From positions 62,001 through 126,000 of the forward strand of contig JAEYWP010000032.1 of the NCBI GenBank assembly GCA_023428905.1: a stretch of 64,000 nt of DNA, given 5' to 3'. The DNA is from Verrucomicrobiota bacterium. GTDB lineage: Bacteria; Verrucomicrobiota; Verrucomicrobiia; Opitutales; Opitutaceae. The notes beneath the pieces were generated by a model, which was not told the DNA's origin, made no database searches, and worked only from the letters and a program-made list of their open reading frames with translations. Below, in pieces: positions 47,190 through 57,351 of the stretch. Each line of letters begins with the position of its first letter. The first letter of the stretch is position 1. The position numbers were made by a program, and so were the translations under genes.

Positions 47190-50100
47190 ATGCCGTCGCC
47201 CGTTGATGTCCGTCGTGAGGTTGTTGAGCTCCCCACCTACGCGCCCCAGCGCCCGGATGCCAATCCGATGTTCCTGGAGAAACGAGTGTACCAAGGCTCC
47301 AGTGGTCGCGTTTACCCGCTGCCTTGCACGGACCGAATTGCCTCCGAGCCGCGCCCGCAGGGCTGGAACGCTGTCTTCCTCGAGAATGACTTCCTTCTCG
47401 TCATGCTTCTCCCGGAGCTGGGCGGTCGGATTCACCGGATCCTGGACAAGACAAACCAATACGATGCGGTTTATTACCAGCCGGTGATCAAACCCGCGCT
47501 CGTCGGGCTTGCCGGTCCGTGGTGCAGCGGCGGCATTGAATTCAACTGGCCGCAACACCATCGCCCCTCGACCTTCCTGCCCACCGACGTCGCCATCGAG
47601 CGGGAGGCCGATGGCTCCGCCACGGTTTGGATGAGCGAACACGACCCGATGGCGCGGATGAAAGGGATGCATGGGGTCCGACTGAGACCGGACACGTCGG
47701 TGGTTGAGCTTCGCGTCCGTGCCTACAACCGCACGCCCGACACGCAAACCTTCCTGTGGTGGGCCAACGCCGCGACCCGGGTGCATGAGGGCTATCAGTC
47801 GTTTTTTCCACCCGACGTGTCACACGTTGCCGATCACGCCAAACGCGCGATGACGTCGTTCCCCCACGCCAGCGGGCGCTATTACGGCGTCGACTACGCC
47901 GCTCGCGCCAAGGGACTCAAAGCGTCAGAGCGGCCCACCCACTACGTGCCTCCGCACGCCAGTGACGTCCGCTCCGAGGCGATCCCCCTGTATCGCCCCG
48001 ACGACCTCTCCTGGTACGCCAACATTCCCGTGCCGACCTCCTACATGTGCATGGGATCCTCGGGCGATTTCGCCGGCGGTTATGACCACCTTGCCGGGGC
48101 CGGACTGATCCATGTCGCCAACCATCACATCTCCCCCGGGAAGAAGCAGTGGACCTGGGGAAACCATGCCTTCGGTTACGCTTGGGATCGCAACCTGACA
48201 GACGCAGATGCCAACGGGGAGTTTCGCCCGTACATCGAACTCATGACCGGCGTCTACACGGACAACCAGCCGGACTTCTCCTTCCTCCAACCCGGTGAGA
48301 CCAAAGCCTGGAGCCAGTTCTGGTATCCCTATCGCGGAATCGGGCCCGCGGTCCACGCCACAGTGGAGGCCGCTCTCAGCCTGCAATGCAGCGGCCCCGG
48401 CCTGACCCTGGGAATCGCCGCCACTGCCATCTACCCCCGCGCACGTATCGAACTTCTGCGGCACGGGGCCCCGCTGGCCAGATGGACGAGGGACCTTTCG
48501 CCATCGCACCCGACACGCGTGACCCATCGGACAAAACAACGCGGCGACCGGGGGACCGACGGGCTCACCGTGCGTATCACCACCCAGGCGGGAGTCGTGC
48601 TCCTGGACTACACCGCGCGCTCCGCCCAAGACGCACCGGTGCCTCCCCCCGCCACGGCGCCTGCGCCCGCCGCGGAAATCGCAGGCAACGATGAACTCTA
48701 CCACATCGGGCTTCACCTCGAGCAATACCGGCACGCCACCCGCATGCCTGAGGACTACTGGCGGGAGGCCCTTCGACGCGACCCCCTGGATGCCCGCTGC
48801 AATCTCGCACTCGGTCGCTGGCATCTCCGCCGCGGCGAGTTCTCCGAGGCCGAGCACCACCTGCGCCAGAGCCTCGCGCGAAGCGTTTCGCGCAACCCAA
48901 ATCCCTACGACGGAGAGCCGTGGTACCAGCTTGGCCGCTGCCTCCAGTATCAGTTTTTTACCGACATATCCCGGGCCGCGGCGCCGCTTTCAAAGCTCCT
49001 GCCGAAACTGGATGAGGCCTACGCTTCGTTCTACAAAGCCACCTGGAACAGCGCCTGGCAGGCCGCGGGGTTCCATGCCCTTGGCGAAATCGATGCGTTT
49101 CGGGAAAACTGGGCCGCCGCGGAGGACCATCTGCAGCGCGCCCTCCGGGTAAACCTCGACAATCTCCGTGCCAGAAACCTGCTGGTGACTGTGCTGCGCA
49201 CACAGGGTCGGGAGGAAAACGCGACGGCGCTTCTCCGTGAGACCCGCTCCCTCGATCCGCTGGATGTCTGGGCTCAATTTCTCGAAGGCCAACCCCTGCG
49301 CTGCAACAATCAAGTCCGCCTCGATCTTGCTCACGACTGCGCCAGGGCCGGGCTCTTTGAGGCGGCGCTGACCGTCCTGGCGGACGCGGTCGTTCCCGAC
49401 CCGGACCGACCCGACGGTTCCCTCGGAACCCTGCCACTGATCCACTACACGCGGGCGTGGTTGGTCCACCTCCAGGGCCTCCGGCGCCCCGCCCGCAGTG
49501 ATACCGCTCGCGTGCGCGGCCACCTCCGCGCCGCGAGGGCTGCCACGCCGGAGTATTGTTTTCCCGCGCGCATCGAAGAAATCACGATCCTCGAATTTGC
49601 CCTGCATCTTTATCCCAGGGATGCGCGGGCTTCCTTCTACCTCGGAAATCTGCTCTACGACCGCCGCCGCCACGAGCAGGCGATCTCACACTGGGAGCAC
49701 ACCGTCAGAGAGTCGCCGCGCGACGCGATGGCCTGGCGCAATCTCGGCATCGCCTACCACAATATCCGGCGCATGCCCAGGCGGGCGGTCCACGCCTATG
49801 AACGTGCAGTTGCGGCCGCGCCCCACAGTGCGCGGTATCTCTACGAACGCGACCAGCTGTGGAAGCGCCTGCGGTATGCTCCCGCCCGGCGCCTGCGTGC
49901 GCTTCGCGCCTTTCCCCAACTCGTTTCGCAACGGGACGACCTCTCGGTCGAATATTGCGCGCTTTGCACACAGGCCGGCGACCATCAGGTCGTCCTCGAT
50001 CTCCTTTCAACCCGACGGTTCCAGCCCTGGGAAGGCGGCGAAGGACAGGTGCTGTCCCAGTATGTCCGCACCCGGATCGCCTTGGGGCGAAAGGCACTGG

Positions 50101-50642
50101 ACGCCGGCGACGCGACGGGGGCGCTCACTCATTTTCGCCTGGCGATGGCTGCGCCGGAAAACCTCGGCGAAGCCCGGCACCTGCTGGCGAACGCCAGCGA
50201 ACTCCACTACTGGCTCGGCTGCGCCCGGGCCGCCAGAGGAGAGTACGCGGCAGCCCGGCGGGAATGGACGCAAGCCGCAGCCTTCCAGGGGGATTTTCAG
50301 GAGATGCGGGTGCACGCCTTCTCGGAGCTGACCTATTTCTCAATCCTCGCTCTTCAGAGGCTGGGACGGAAAAGGGAGGCACGGACGCGGCTCAAGGCAC
50401 TCCTTGACCACGCCCGCGCCCTGCCCAAGGCGCCCGCCACGATCGACTATTTCGCCACGTCGCTGCCCACCCTCCTGCTCTTTGATGACGACCTGCAGGC
50501 ACGCCAGACCACCGCGGCGCTGCTTCTCGAAGGACAGGCACTTCTTGGATTGGGCAAGAAGGCTGCGGGGCGCCGTCGGCTCCGTGAGGTGCTGAAGCGA
50601 GACCCCAGCCACCCGCTCGCCGCCGATCTTCTCTCATCCTGA
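47190..50642 (+). CDS. DUF5107/TPR-repeat protein
   Basis: A 1150-residue protein. The N-terminal half (about 20-420) is a DUF5107 domain, which has a galactose-mutarotase-like beta-sandwich look: DFLLVMLLPELGGRIHRILDKTNQYDAVYYQPVIKPALVGLAG and WCSGGIEFNWPQHHRPST. The C-terminal half holds many tetratricopeptide repeats (DARCNLALGRWHLRRGEFSEAEHHLRQSL; DAMAWRNLGIAYHNIRRMPRRAVHAYERAV). No signal peptide is seen. These proteins often sit beside glycoside hydrolase genes; here GH2 follows 38 bases later. Biochemical role unknown. Confidence 0.87.
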   Translation: MPSPVDVRREVVELPTYAPQRPDANPMFLEKRVYQGSSGRVYPLPCTDRIASEPRPQGWNAVFLENDFLLVMLLPELGGRIHRILDKTNQYDAVYYQPVIKPALVGLAGPWCSGGIEFNWPQHHRPSTFLPTDVAIEREADGSATVWMSEHDPMARMKGMHGVRLRPDTSVVELRVRAYNRTPDTQTFLWWANAATRVHEGYQSFFPPDVSHVADHAKRAMTSFPHASGRYYGVDYAARAKGLKASERPTHYVPPHASDVRSEAIPLYRPDDLSWYANIPVPTSYMCMGSSGDFAGGYDHLAGAGLIHVANHHISPGKKQWTWGNHAFGYAWDRNLTDADANGEFRPYIELMTGVYTDNQPDFSFLQPGETKAWSQFWYPYRGIGPAVHATVEAALSLQCSGPGLTLGIAATAIYPRARIELLRHGAPLARWTRDLSPSHPTRVTHRTKQRGDRGTDGLTVRITTQAGVVLLDYTARSAQDAPVPPPATAPAPAAEIAGNDELYHIGLHLEQYRHATRMPEDYWREALRRDPLDARCNLALGRWHLRRGEFSEAEHHLRQSLARSVSRNPNPYDGEPWYQLGRCLQYQFFTDISRAAAPLSKLLPKLDEAYASFYKATWNSAWQAAGFHALGEIDAFRENWAAAEDHLQRALRVNLDNLRARNLLVTVLRTQGREENATALLRETRSLDPLDVWAQFLEGQPLRCNNQVRLDLAHDCARAGLFEAALTVLADAVVPDPDRPDGSLGTLPLIHYTRAWLVHLQGLRRPARSDTARVRGHLRAARAATPEYCFPARIEEITILEFALHLYPRDARASFYLGNLLYDRRRHEQAISHWEHTVRESPRDAMAWRNLGIAYHNIRRMPRRAVHAYERAVAAAPHSARYLYERDQLWKRLRYAPARRLRALRAFPQLVSQRDDLSVEYCALCTQAGDHQVVLDLLSTRRFQPWEGGEGQVLSQYVRTRIALGRKALDAGDATGALTHFRLAMAAPENLGEARHLLANASELHYWLGCARAARGEYAAARREWTQAAAFQGDFQEMRVHAFSELTYFSILALQRLGRKREARTRLKALLDHARALPKAPATIDYFATSLPTLLLFDDDLQARQTTAALLLEGQALLGLGKKAAGRRRLREVLKRDPSHPLAADLLSS

Positions 50643-50680
50643 CCGCTACGCCCCCCGGGGCATCCCCACCGTCTTTTCCC

Positions 50681-53470
50681 ATGCCGTTCCCTCTCTCGAC
50701 AACCGCGGACTCGCTCGACCTCTCTGGAGAGTGGCGGGTGGAACTCGATCCCAATGACACGGGCGTAAAGCAACACTGGTTCGCTCGGGAGCTGAAGGCC
50801 ACACTGGTATTGCCCGGGTCGGTACAACGAGCCGGACTCGGAAACCCGGTTGCAGTCGATACGCCATGGACCGGCGGAATCTTCGACCGCTCCTATTTCA
50901 CGGCGCCGCAGTACGCACCGTATCGCGCACCGGGAAACATCAAGATTCCCTTCTGGCTGCAGCCGGACTCCCACTATACCGGCGCGGCCTGGTACCAGAA
51001 AACGATCTCGATCCCCGCCGCCTGGACCGGACGCACCGTCCGCCTGCATCTCGAACGTCCCCATTGGACCACGACCGTCTGGCTGGACGACGTGCCGCTG
51101 GGATCGAACGACGCCCTCTCCGTTCCCCACGTGTATCACCTACCGGATACAGTGGCCCCGGGGGACCACCGCCTCACCGTGCGGGTGGACAACCGCCTCC
51201 GTCCCGACATCGGCGAGAACTCACACAGCATCTCTGACCACACCCAGGGCAACTGGAATGGCTTGGTGGGTCGACTGGAACTGCGCGTCACCGCACGGGT
51301 GTGGATCGACCACGTCTCCGTCGACGCACAGGTCGCTGATCGCATCGTCCGCGTGCGCGGCCAACTCAGCCGACTGGGCGCGACCCCCTGGCCGCCGACC
51401 GTGACGCTCACCTCGTCGTCCGCCCCTGGCGCGGCTTCGGCGGCTGAGGTGGGACCGGAAGGCGCCTTCGCCGGCGAACTCGCGCTCGGCAGCGCCGCGG
51501 CCCTCTGGGATGAGTTTTCTCCGGCGCTCCACACGGTGAGGGTGTCCGTGGAGGACAAGGACGCCGTCGAAACGACATTCGGATTTCGCACCGTGTCGGC
51601 TGTGGGCCGGCAACTCACGCTCAACGGCCGGCCGCTGTTCCTGCGCGGAACCCTTGACTGCGCCATTTTTCCCGCCACCGGGCACCCGCCCACCGATCTC
51701 CCCGCCTGGAAAAGGATATTCTCCGTCATCCAGGACCACGGGCTGAATCATGTGCGCTTCCACTCCTGGTGTCCGCCCGAGGCGGCGTTTGTGGCGGCGG
51801 ACCAGCTTGGCCTCTACCTCCAGATCGAAGTCGCGTCCTGGCCCAACTGGTCGACAACGCTCGGCGATGGAAAGCCGGTCGACGCTTGGATTGAGGCGGA
51901 AACGGCGAGAATTCTCCGCACCTACGGCAACCACCCCTCGTTTCTGATCCTCTGCGCCGGCAATGAGCCAGCAGGCGAACACCATCCGGCCTGGCTCGGC
52001 GGTTGGGTGAACCGCCAAAAAGCGCTCGATCCGCGCCGTCTCTACACCGCTGGCGCGGGCTGGCCGCAGGTTCCGGAGAACGACTTCCACATCCCTCCCG
52101 ATCCGCGTATCCAGCACTGGGAAGAGGGCCTGGCCTCACGCATCAATGCCCGGCCCCCTGAGACGCGGACCGACTACGCGGACTATATCCGCGAGCGTCC
52201 CATCCCGGTGGTCTCCCACGAGATCGGCCAGTGGTGCGTGTATCCAAACTTCGCTGAGACCACCAAGTACACCGGCTACCTCAAGCCGAAGAACTTCGAG
52301 ATCTTCCGCGAGACGCTGGAGGCCCGGGGAATGCTCGACCAGGCCAGCGCCTTTCTCCACGCCTCCGGGAAACTTCAGACCCTGTGCTACAAGGAGGAAA
52401 TCGAATCGGCGCTGCGCACCCCGCAGATGGGCGGCTTTCAGCTCCTAGGACTTCAGGACTTTCCCGGACAGGGCACTGCCCTGGTCGGCGTGCTAGACCC
52501 GTTTTGGGACGAAAAAGGCTACGTCTCGCCCCGCGCCTTTCGCCGCTTTTGCAACAGCACCGTTCCTCTCGCCCGGCTGGAAAAACGCGTGTTTACCGTC
52601 GACGAACCGCTCGTCGCCGACATCGAAGTCACCCACTTCGGCGGGAGCCCGCTGACGCAGCAACCCGTGTGCTGGCAGCTGCTCGATACGAGCGAGCAGG
52701 TCGTGGTAGAGGGTGAGCTCGGGCGGTTCGACATCCCCCTCGGGTCCGCCTTTCGCCTCGGCTGCGTGCAGGTCCCCCTGGCCGACCTGCCCGTACCCGC
52801 GCGCTACCGTCTCACCGTCACGCTGCCCGGCACGGGCTTCGGCAATGACTGGGACCTTTGGGTGTACCCACGTAGTGGCGACACCACCACCCCGGTCGCA
52901 CCGTCCGTCACCATCGTCTCCCGGCTCGACGAGGCTGCGCTCGAAGCGCTTGAAGCCGGAGGGTGCGTCTGGCTGCGGGCGGGAAAATCACAGGTGCTCC
53001 CCGATCCCGACAAGGGGTCGATCGCGCTCGGCTTCTCCAGCATCTTCTGGAACACCGCCTGGACCAATGGACAGGCTCCACACACCCTGGGGATTCTCTG
53101 CGATCCGCGCCATCCGGCGCTGAACCGCTTTCCGACCGAGTCGCACAGCAACTGGCAGTGGTGGTATCCGATCACGCATGCCGCGCCGATGATTTTGGAT
53201 ACGTTGCCTCGCGGGGTGAAACCGATCGTGCAGGTGGTGGACGACTGGTTCATGAACCGAAAGCTGGCCTTGGTCTTCGAGGTGCGTGTGGGTCGCGGGC
53301 GCCTGCTGGTTTCAAGCATCGACCTGGCAGGCGCCGAACTTGATCCCGTGCGTCGACAACTCCAGGCCAGTTTGCTCGCGTATGTGGGCAGCCCCGACTT
53401 CGCTCCACAGGTCACCGTCACCGGGCGGGATCTCTCCCGTCTCCTCAAGTGCCATGCCGCTGAAAACTGA
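50681..53470 (+). CDS. GH2-family glycoside hydrolase (beta-galactosidase/glucuronidase-like)
   Basis: 929 residues from ATG 50681 with no obvious signal peptide, so probably cytoplasmic. A sugar-binding jelly-roll domain (SGEWRVELDPNDTGVKQ ... WYQKTISIPAAWTGRTVRLHLERPHWTTTVWLDDVPLG) precedes an immunoglobulin-like domain and the TIM barrel. The acid/base is Glu429 in LCAGNEPAGEHH and the nucleophile Glu514 in VSHEIGQW. Long C-terminal beta domains follow. Substrate is probably a beta-linked oligosaccharide. It is the second gene of a DUF5107-GH2-GH35 run. Confidence 0.88.
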   Translation: MPFPLSTTADSLDLSGEWRVELDPNDTGVKQHWFARELKATLVLPGSVQRAGLGNPVAVDTPWTGGIFDRSYFTAPQYAPYRAPGNIKIPFWLQPDSHYTGAAWYQKTISIPAAWTGRTVRLHLERPHWTTTVWLDDVPLGSNDALSVPHVYHLPDTVAPGDHRLTVRVDNRLRPDIGENSHSISDHTQGNWNGLVGRLELRVTARVWIDHVSVDAQVADRIVRVRGQLSRLGATPWPPTVTLTSSSAPGAASAAEVGPEGAFAGELALGSAAALWDEFSPALHTVRVSVEDKDAVETTFGFRTVSAVGRQLTLNGRPLFLRGTLDCAIFPATGHPPTDLPAWKRIFSVIQDHGLNHVRFHSWCPPEAAFVAADQLGLYLQIEVASWPNWSTTLGDGKPVDAWIEAETARILRTYGNHPSFLILCAGNEPAGEHHPAWLGGWVNRQKALDPRRLYTAGAGWPQVPENDFHIPPDPRIQHWEEGLASRINARPPETRTDYADYIRERPIPVVSHEIGQWCVYPNFAETTKYTGYLKPKNFEIFRETLEARGMLDQASAFLHASGKLQTLCYKEEIESALRTPQMGGFQLLGLQDFPGQGTALVGVLDPFWDEKGYVSPRAFRRFCNSTVPLARLEKRVFTVDEPLVADIEVTHFGGSPLTQQPVCWQLLDTSEQVVVEGELGRFDIPLGSAFRLGCVQVPLADLPVPARYRLTVTLPGTGFGNDWDLWVYPRSGDTTTPVAPSVTIVSRLDEAALEALEAGGCVWLRAGKSQVLPDPDKGSIALGFSSIFWNTAWTNGQAPHTLGILCDPRHPALNRFPTESHSNWQWWYPITHAAPMILDTLPRGVKPIVQVVDDWFMNRKLALVFEVRVGRGRLLVSSIDLAGAELDPVRRQLQASLLAYVGSPDFAPQVTVTGRDLSRLLKCHAAEN

Positions 53471-53549
53471 CCGAATGCGTCCGACGCACCACTGCAGCCC
53501 ACAGGCGGTTCTCCGCCGGGAGGGGACCCCGCTTTCCCGCCGGCGGTCG

Positions 53550-55979
53550 ATGTCCCGTTTTCCTCGCGCTGCCCTAATGTGGAGTTTCGGCCTGCTGGCG
53601 GCGGTAGCGACCTCGGCGGCCACACCCTATTTCCTCGATCTGGATGGTCCGGAAAAAGCGATCCTGCGGGGTCATTTGGATCTGGGCGGCAGTGGCCCTG
53701 CCGGCCGCACGGTGGAGGTCAACAGCTCCCACATCGAACGTGACGGCCGTCCTTACATCCCGATCGTGGGCGAGTTTCATTACTGCCGTGTCCCCGCCGA
53801 CGAATGGGAGGAGTCGCTGCGCAAGATGAAGGCCGGCGGCATCACCACGGTGGCGAGCTACGTGTTCTGGAACCTCCACGAACGCAGGCAGGGGGAGTGG
53901 GATTGGAGCGGCAATCTCGATCTGCGCCGCTTCGTGCGAGCGGTGGAAAAGGTGGGCCTCGAGATGATTCTGCGCGTGGGTCCCTTCGCCCACGGGGAGA
54001 TTCGCAATGGCGGTCTGCCCGACTGGCTTTATGGCCAGCCCTTTGAGGTCCGCTCGAACGATCCTGGCTACCTCGAACACACGGACCGACTCTACGCCGC
54101 GATCGGCGCACAGGTGCGCGGCTATCTTTTCAAGGACGGCGGACCGATCGTCGGCGTGCAGCTGGAGAACGAGTTCCAGCATTCAGCCGCCCCGTGGGAT
54201 ATCCGTTACGCCGGCGCACCCGTTGCCTGGACAGTGGCGGATCGGGACGTGGGAGTCACCCACGAGGGTGTCAGCACCAGCGATATCGCCAACGCCCACG
54301 CCGCGTATGGAAAACGTCACATGGCGACGCTGAAGGGCCTGGCAAAGAAGAACGGCCTGGACACACCGCTTTACACCGCGACCGGCTGGGGGAACGCCGC
54401 GATCGTTGAGAACGGCGCGCTGCCCGTCACCGCCGCCTACCCGTATCCGTTCTGGACCCGCGTGCCCAAGCCCTCGCCCTTCTTCCTCTTCACCGACCTG
54501 CAGAAGCATCCGGATTACGCCCCCGCCAGCTACCCCACCGAACGTTACCCCTCCCTCCCCGCCGAACTGGGGGCCGGGATCTCCGTCACGTATGCACGCA
54601 GGTCCTACGTGCCCCACGAAAGTGTCGCCCCCATGATCGTGCGCGTGCTCGGCAGCGGGTCCAATGGGGTGGGCTATTACATGTATCACGGCGGAGCGAC
54701 CCCCGCGTTCGACGGCCAGGCCTACAACGAGGAGGCGGGGGGGCTGCCCAAGATCAACTACGACTATCAGGCTCCGCTGGGACAGTACGGCCAAGCCCGG
54801 TCCCATTATTTCGCACTGCGACCCCTGCATCTCTTTCTCCAGAGCTACGGGGAAACCCTCGCCCCGTTGCCTACCGTTCTTCCCGAGGGCAATGACGCCC
54901 TGACGCCCACCACCACCGATCGGCTGCGTTACGCCGCCCGCGCCGCGCAAGGCTCAGGGTTCCTCTTTCTCCTCAACTTCCAGGATCATGCTCCGACCCA
55001 GGACCTGGCGGGGCTGCAGCTCGAGGTCCGGGCGAGAAAACACACCTTTCGCATCCCTCTCCGGGGTGACTTCGTGCTCAAGCGAAATGCCCATGCCATC
55101 CTCCCTATAAACCTCGCTCTCGGCGCGGCCCGGCTCCAGTCAGCGACGGTGCAGCCCCTGACGATTCTGCGGCGCCCCGACGCCACCCACTTCGTTTTCT
55201 TTGCGGTCGATGGGCTGCCACCTGAACTGGTGCTGGACGCCACCGCGATAACCGAGCTCCACCACTGCGAAGTCTCGCACGAAGACGGTTCGGTCGTGGT
55301 CCGGGGTCTGGCCGACACCCCGTTCTCTTTTTCGGTCGGAGGCATCCGCGTCCTGGTGGTGCCGCCGTCCTGGTCCACCCAAGCAGCGACCGCGCCGGGA
55401 GGCCGCCTGCTCTTCACCCCTGGCGTCACGCTGCAGGACGGTGCCGAGGTCAGCCTTCTGGGCGCAGGTGGCTCCGCGTCGGAGGTCAGGATCTACCCCG
55501 GGGTCGACATCCCCGAAGTCCAGGGCGGCGAGGCCCAACCGCTGCCGGCGCCACACCCGGATGTATCCGCCTTCCAGGTTCGTTTTCCCACCGGAGACTA
55601 TGCCATCGAATGGCAGCCGCTCACCCGCCACCGTTATGTTGCCCGCTTCTCCCAGGGGCTCGGCCAGGCACACAACGTGTATATGAAAGTCCCCTACGTG
55701 GGCGACACCGGCATGGCCTTCATCGACGGGAGGCTGGAGGACGATCATTTTTATTTCGGGCGGGACTGGGAGATCGGACTCAAACGGCTCCTCCCCCGGC
55801 TTGAGGGAGCGGAAATGGTTTTTTTGTTCCAACCCATGCGGAGGGACGCCACCTGCCTCCAGGACATTCCGGAGGCGTTCCGTCCCCCCTTCGGCAAGGA
55901 TGAGAAGCAGCACCTCGCAGTCGGCGTTCCGGAGTTTCAAACCGAGTACCGCGCGACCTTCCGCCTGCCGCCTCCCTGA
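53550..55979 (+). CDS. Secreted GH35 beta-galactosidase-like hydrolase
   Basis: 809 residues from ATG 53550, chosen because it begins a signal peptide (RFPRAALMWSFGLLAAVATSAATP); the frame is open upstream but overlaps the GH2 end. The barrel starts with the typical IPIVGEFHYCRVPADEWEESLRKMKAGGITTVASYVFWNLHE. The acid/base Glu208 is in GGPIVGVQLENEF; the nucleophile is probably the Glu of PAELGAG near residue 336. Downstream beta domains are long. The exported GH35 would act outside and the GH2 inside, in line with stepwise glycan breakdown. Confidence 0.9.
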   Translation: MSRFPRAALMWSFGLLAAVATSAATPYFLDLDGPEKAILRGHLDLGGSGPAGRTVEVNSSHIERDGRPYIPIVGEFHYCRVPADEWEESLRKMKAGGITTVASYVFWNLHERRQGEWDWSGNLDLRRFVRAVEKVGLEMILRVGPFAHGEIRNGGLPDWLYGQPFEVRSNDPGYLEHTDRLYAAIGAQVRGYLFKDGGPIVGVQLENEFQHSAAPWDIRYAGAPVAWTVADRDVGVTHEGVSTSDIANAHAAYGKRHMATLKGLAKKNGLDTPLYTATGWGNAAIVENGALPVTAAYPYPFWTRVPKPSPFFLFTDLQKHPDYAPASYPTERYPSLPAELGAGISVTYARRSYVPHESVAPMIVRVLGSGSNGVGYYMYHGGATPAFDGQAYNEEAGGLPKINYDYQAPLGQYGQARSHYFALRPLHLFLQSYGETLAPLPTVLPEGNDALTPTTTDRLRYAARAAQGSGFLFLLNFQDHAPTQDLAGLQLEVRARKHTFRIPLRGDFVLKRNAHAILPINLALGAARLQSATVQPLTILRRPDATHFVFFAVDGLPPELVLDATAITELHHCEVSHEDGSVVVRGLADTPFSFSVGGIRVLVVPPSWSTQAATAPGGRLLFTPGVTLQDGAEVSLLGAGGSASEVRIYPGVDIPEVQGGEAQPLPAPHPDVSAFQVRFPTGDYAIEWQPLTRHRYVARFSQGLGQAHNVYMKVPYVGDTGMAFIDGRLEDDHFYFGRDWEIGLKRLLPRLEGAEMVFLFQPMRRDATCLQDIPEAFRPPFGKDEKQHLAVGVPEFQTEYRATFRLPPP

Positions 55980-56091
55980 GTCAGCGGCTGGGACAGGGAA
56001 CCACTGCCAGCGCATTACGGTACAGCGCGGCAGCCCGGGCGGCGCGCAAATGGATGGTGCTCTTCGCGGGCGAACCTGCTATCGGACCGGG

Positions 56092-56442
56092 ATGCCTCCC
56101 CTCGTTTCGCTCGCCGAGCTCCTCCAGAAGAGAACCGACTATGTGGGTTCCCGGGTGCGCGTCACGGCATCGATCAACACCTCCCTGTATTACAACTATG
56201 GTTACAGGAAGGCCCAGGAGACCCACGCCGCCTTCCGGCTGACAGACGGCCCTTCCACCGGGTACGCTTATGCGCCGCGCGGCTCGGACGTGGCCAGCGG
56301 CCTCAACGCCCTCGCCACCCATTCCACCGCGATCACCCGGGAGCTGACCGTGTTCATCGACCCGGCGCGGGAAAAAGGGCGGGGGCTGGTGGTGGGGGAA
56401 ATCGAGGCCGTCGGCAACGCGGTCGACACTCTCGAAGCGTAG
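56092..56442 (+). CDS. Small hypothetical protein
   Basis: 116 residues from ATG 56092. No family recognised. The pattern YVGSRVRVTASINTSLYYNYGYRK with THAAFRLTDGPSTGYAYAP suggests a small beta-barrel, perhaps OB-like; this is a weak inference. It lies 112 bases after GH35 on the same strand and is convergent with the AraC gene nine bases later. Confidence 0.6.
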   Translation: MPPLVSLAELLQKRTDYVGSRVRVTASINTSLYYNYGYRKAQETHAAFRLTDGPSTGYAYAPRGSDVASGLNALATHSTAITRELTVFIDPAREKGRGLVVGEIEAVGNAVDTLEA

Positions 56443-56451
56443 CGCCAGGCA

Positions 56452-57351
56452 TCATCCTTTCGTCACCTTCCGGTATTGGCGCGGCGAACACCTCATCACC
56501 CGGCGAAAACAGCGGGTGAAATAATACGGGTCTGCATAACCGACCGCGGCGGCGACATCGGCGACGGTGAGGTCGGAGCCATCGAGCAACCGGCACGCCT
56601 CCGCGACGCGTTGGCGCATCAGATAGTCAATGGGTGCAAAACCGGTGAGGGCCCGAAAATGGGCTGAGTAGTGCGTCACTGACATGCCCGCGGTGGCGGC
56701 CAGCTCCGCCAGGCGGTGACCCCGCTTCCAGTCCGCGCGCAGGGCCTCCACCGAAGCGGCCACCCGTTCGCGGGCGGAGCGAGAGCCCGGGCGCTCGACC
56801 AAGGCTTCCCCCACCCGGCAGAAGACGCTGCGCAGCGCGGTGGCGGCCGTCAGCTGATGGCGCATCGCCAGCCCCCGCCCGAGCGCGAGACTCACCTGCC
56901 CAAGGCCGATCTGGTCGAGCCGGTCCGGCCTCAGCTTGAACAGCCCGCCCTCCGCGGCGCCGCAGGCGTCGAGAAAGCCGCGCCAGTGCGGCACCTCCAG
57001 GCCGGAGAAATGGACCCAACCGATCGTCCAGGGATCCTCCGTGGCCGCCCCGTAGGCATGCGGCTCTCCCGCATCCAGCCAGACCAGATCTCCCGGGCCC
57101 ACCATCCCGTCACGCCGTCCCCGGCGCACCCAACCCGCCCCGCGAAAACAGAGGATCACCAACGAGGTGGGCGCCCCGTGCGGTCGCTCCACCCAATGTT
57201 GCGCCGCAGACGGGAAATAGCCCGCGTCCGTAACATGCAGCCCCCGCAACAGGTCATGGCCGCGGGCTGCCTCCCGTAGCGGCTCCGGCAAGACAATCAG
57301 GGTCTGGCCGGCAAATCCGTCGCCGCGTCGGTTGCGTGGGGGCTTTTGCAA
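56452..57351 (-). CDS. AraC-family transcriptional regulator
   Basis: 299 residues. An N-terminal cupin-like effector-binding domain (LVILCFRGAGWVRRGRRDGMVGPGDLVWLDAGEPHAYG) precedes a C-terminal double helix-turn-helix (RLAELAATAGMSVTHYSAHFRALTGFAPIDYLMRQRVAEACRLLDGSDLTVADVAAAVGYADPYYFTRCFRRVMRCSPRQYRK). The start is uncertain: the likely codon is TTG 57351, which lies within the shared site at 57347-57361. It is on the same strand as GH43 and XylR and probably controls glycan genes and itself. Confidence 0.87.
   Translation of the reverse strand: MQKPPRNRRGDGFAGQTLIVLPEPLREAARGHDLLRGLHVTDAGYFPSAAQHWVERPHGAPTSLVILCFRGAGWVRRGRRDGMVGPGDLVWLDAGEPHAYGAATEDPWTIGWVHFSGLEVPHWRGFLDACGAAEGGLFKLRPDRLDQIGLGQVSLALGRGLAMRHQLTAATALRSVFCRVGEALVERPGSRSARERVAASVEALRADWKRGHRLAELAATAGMSVTHYSAHFRALTGFAPIDYLMRQRVAEACRLLDGSDLTVADVAAAVGYADPYYFTRCFRRVMRCSPRQYRKVTKG

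Noticed and set aside
53286..53549. Extended N-terminus for GH35
   Set aside because: The added codons overlap the GH2 gene and precede a clear signal peptide at 53550.
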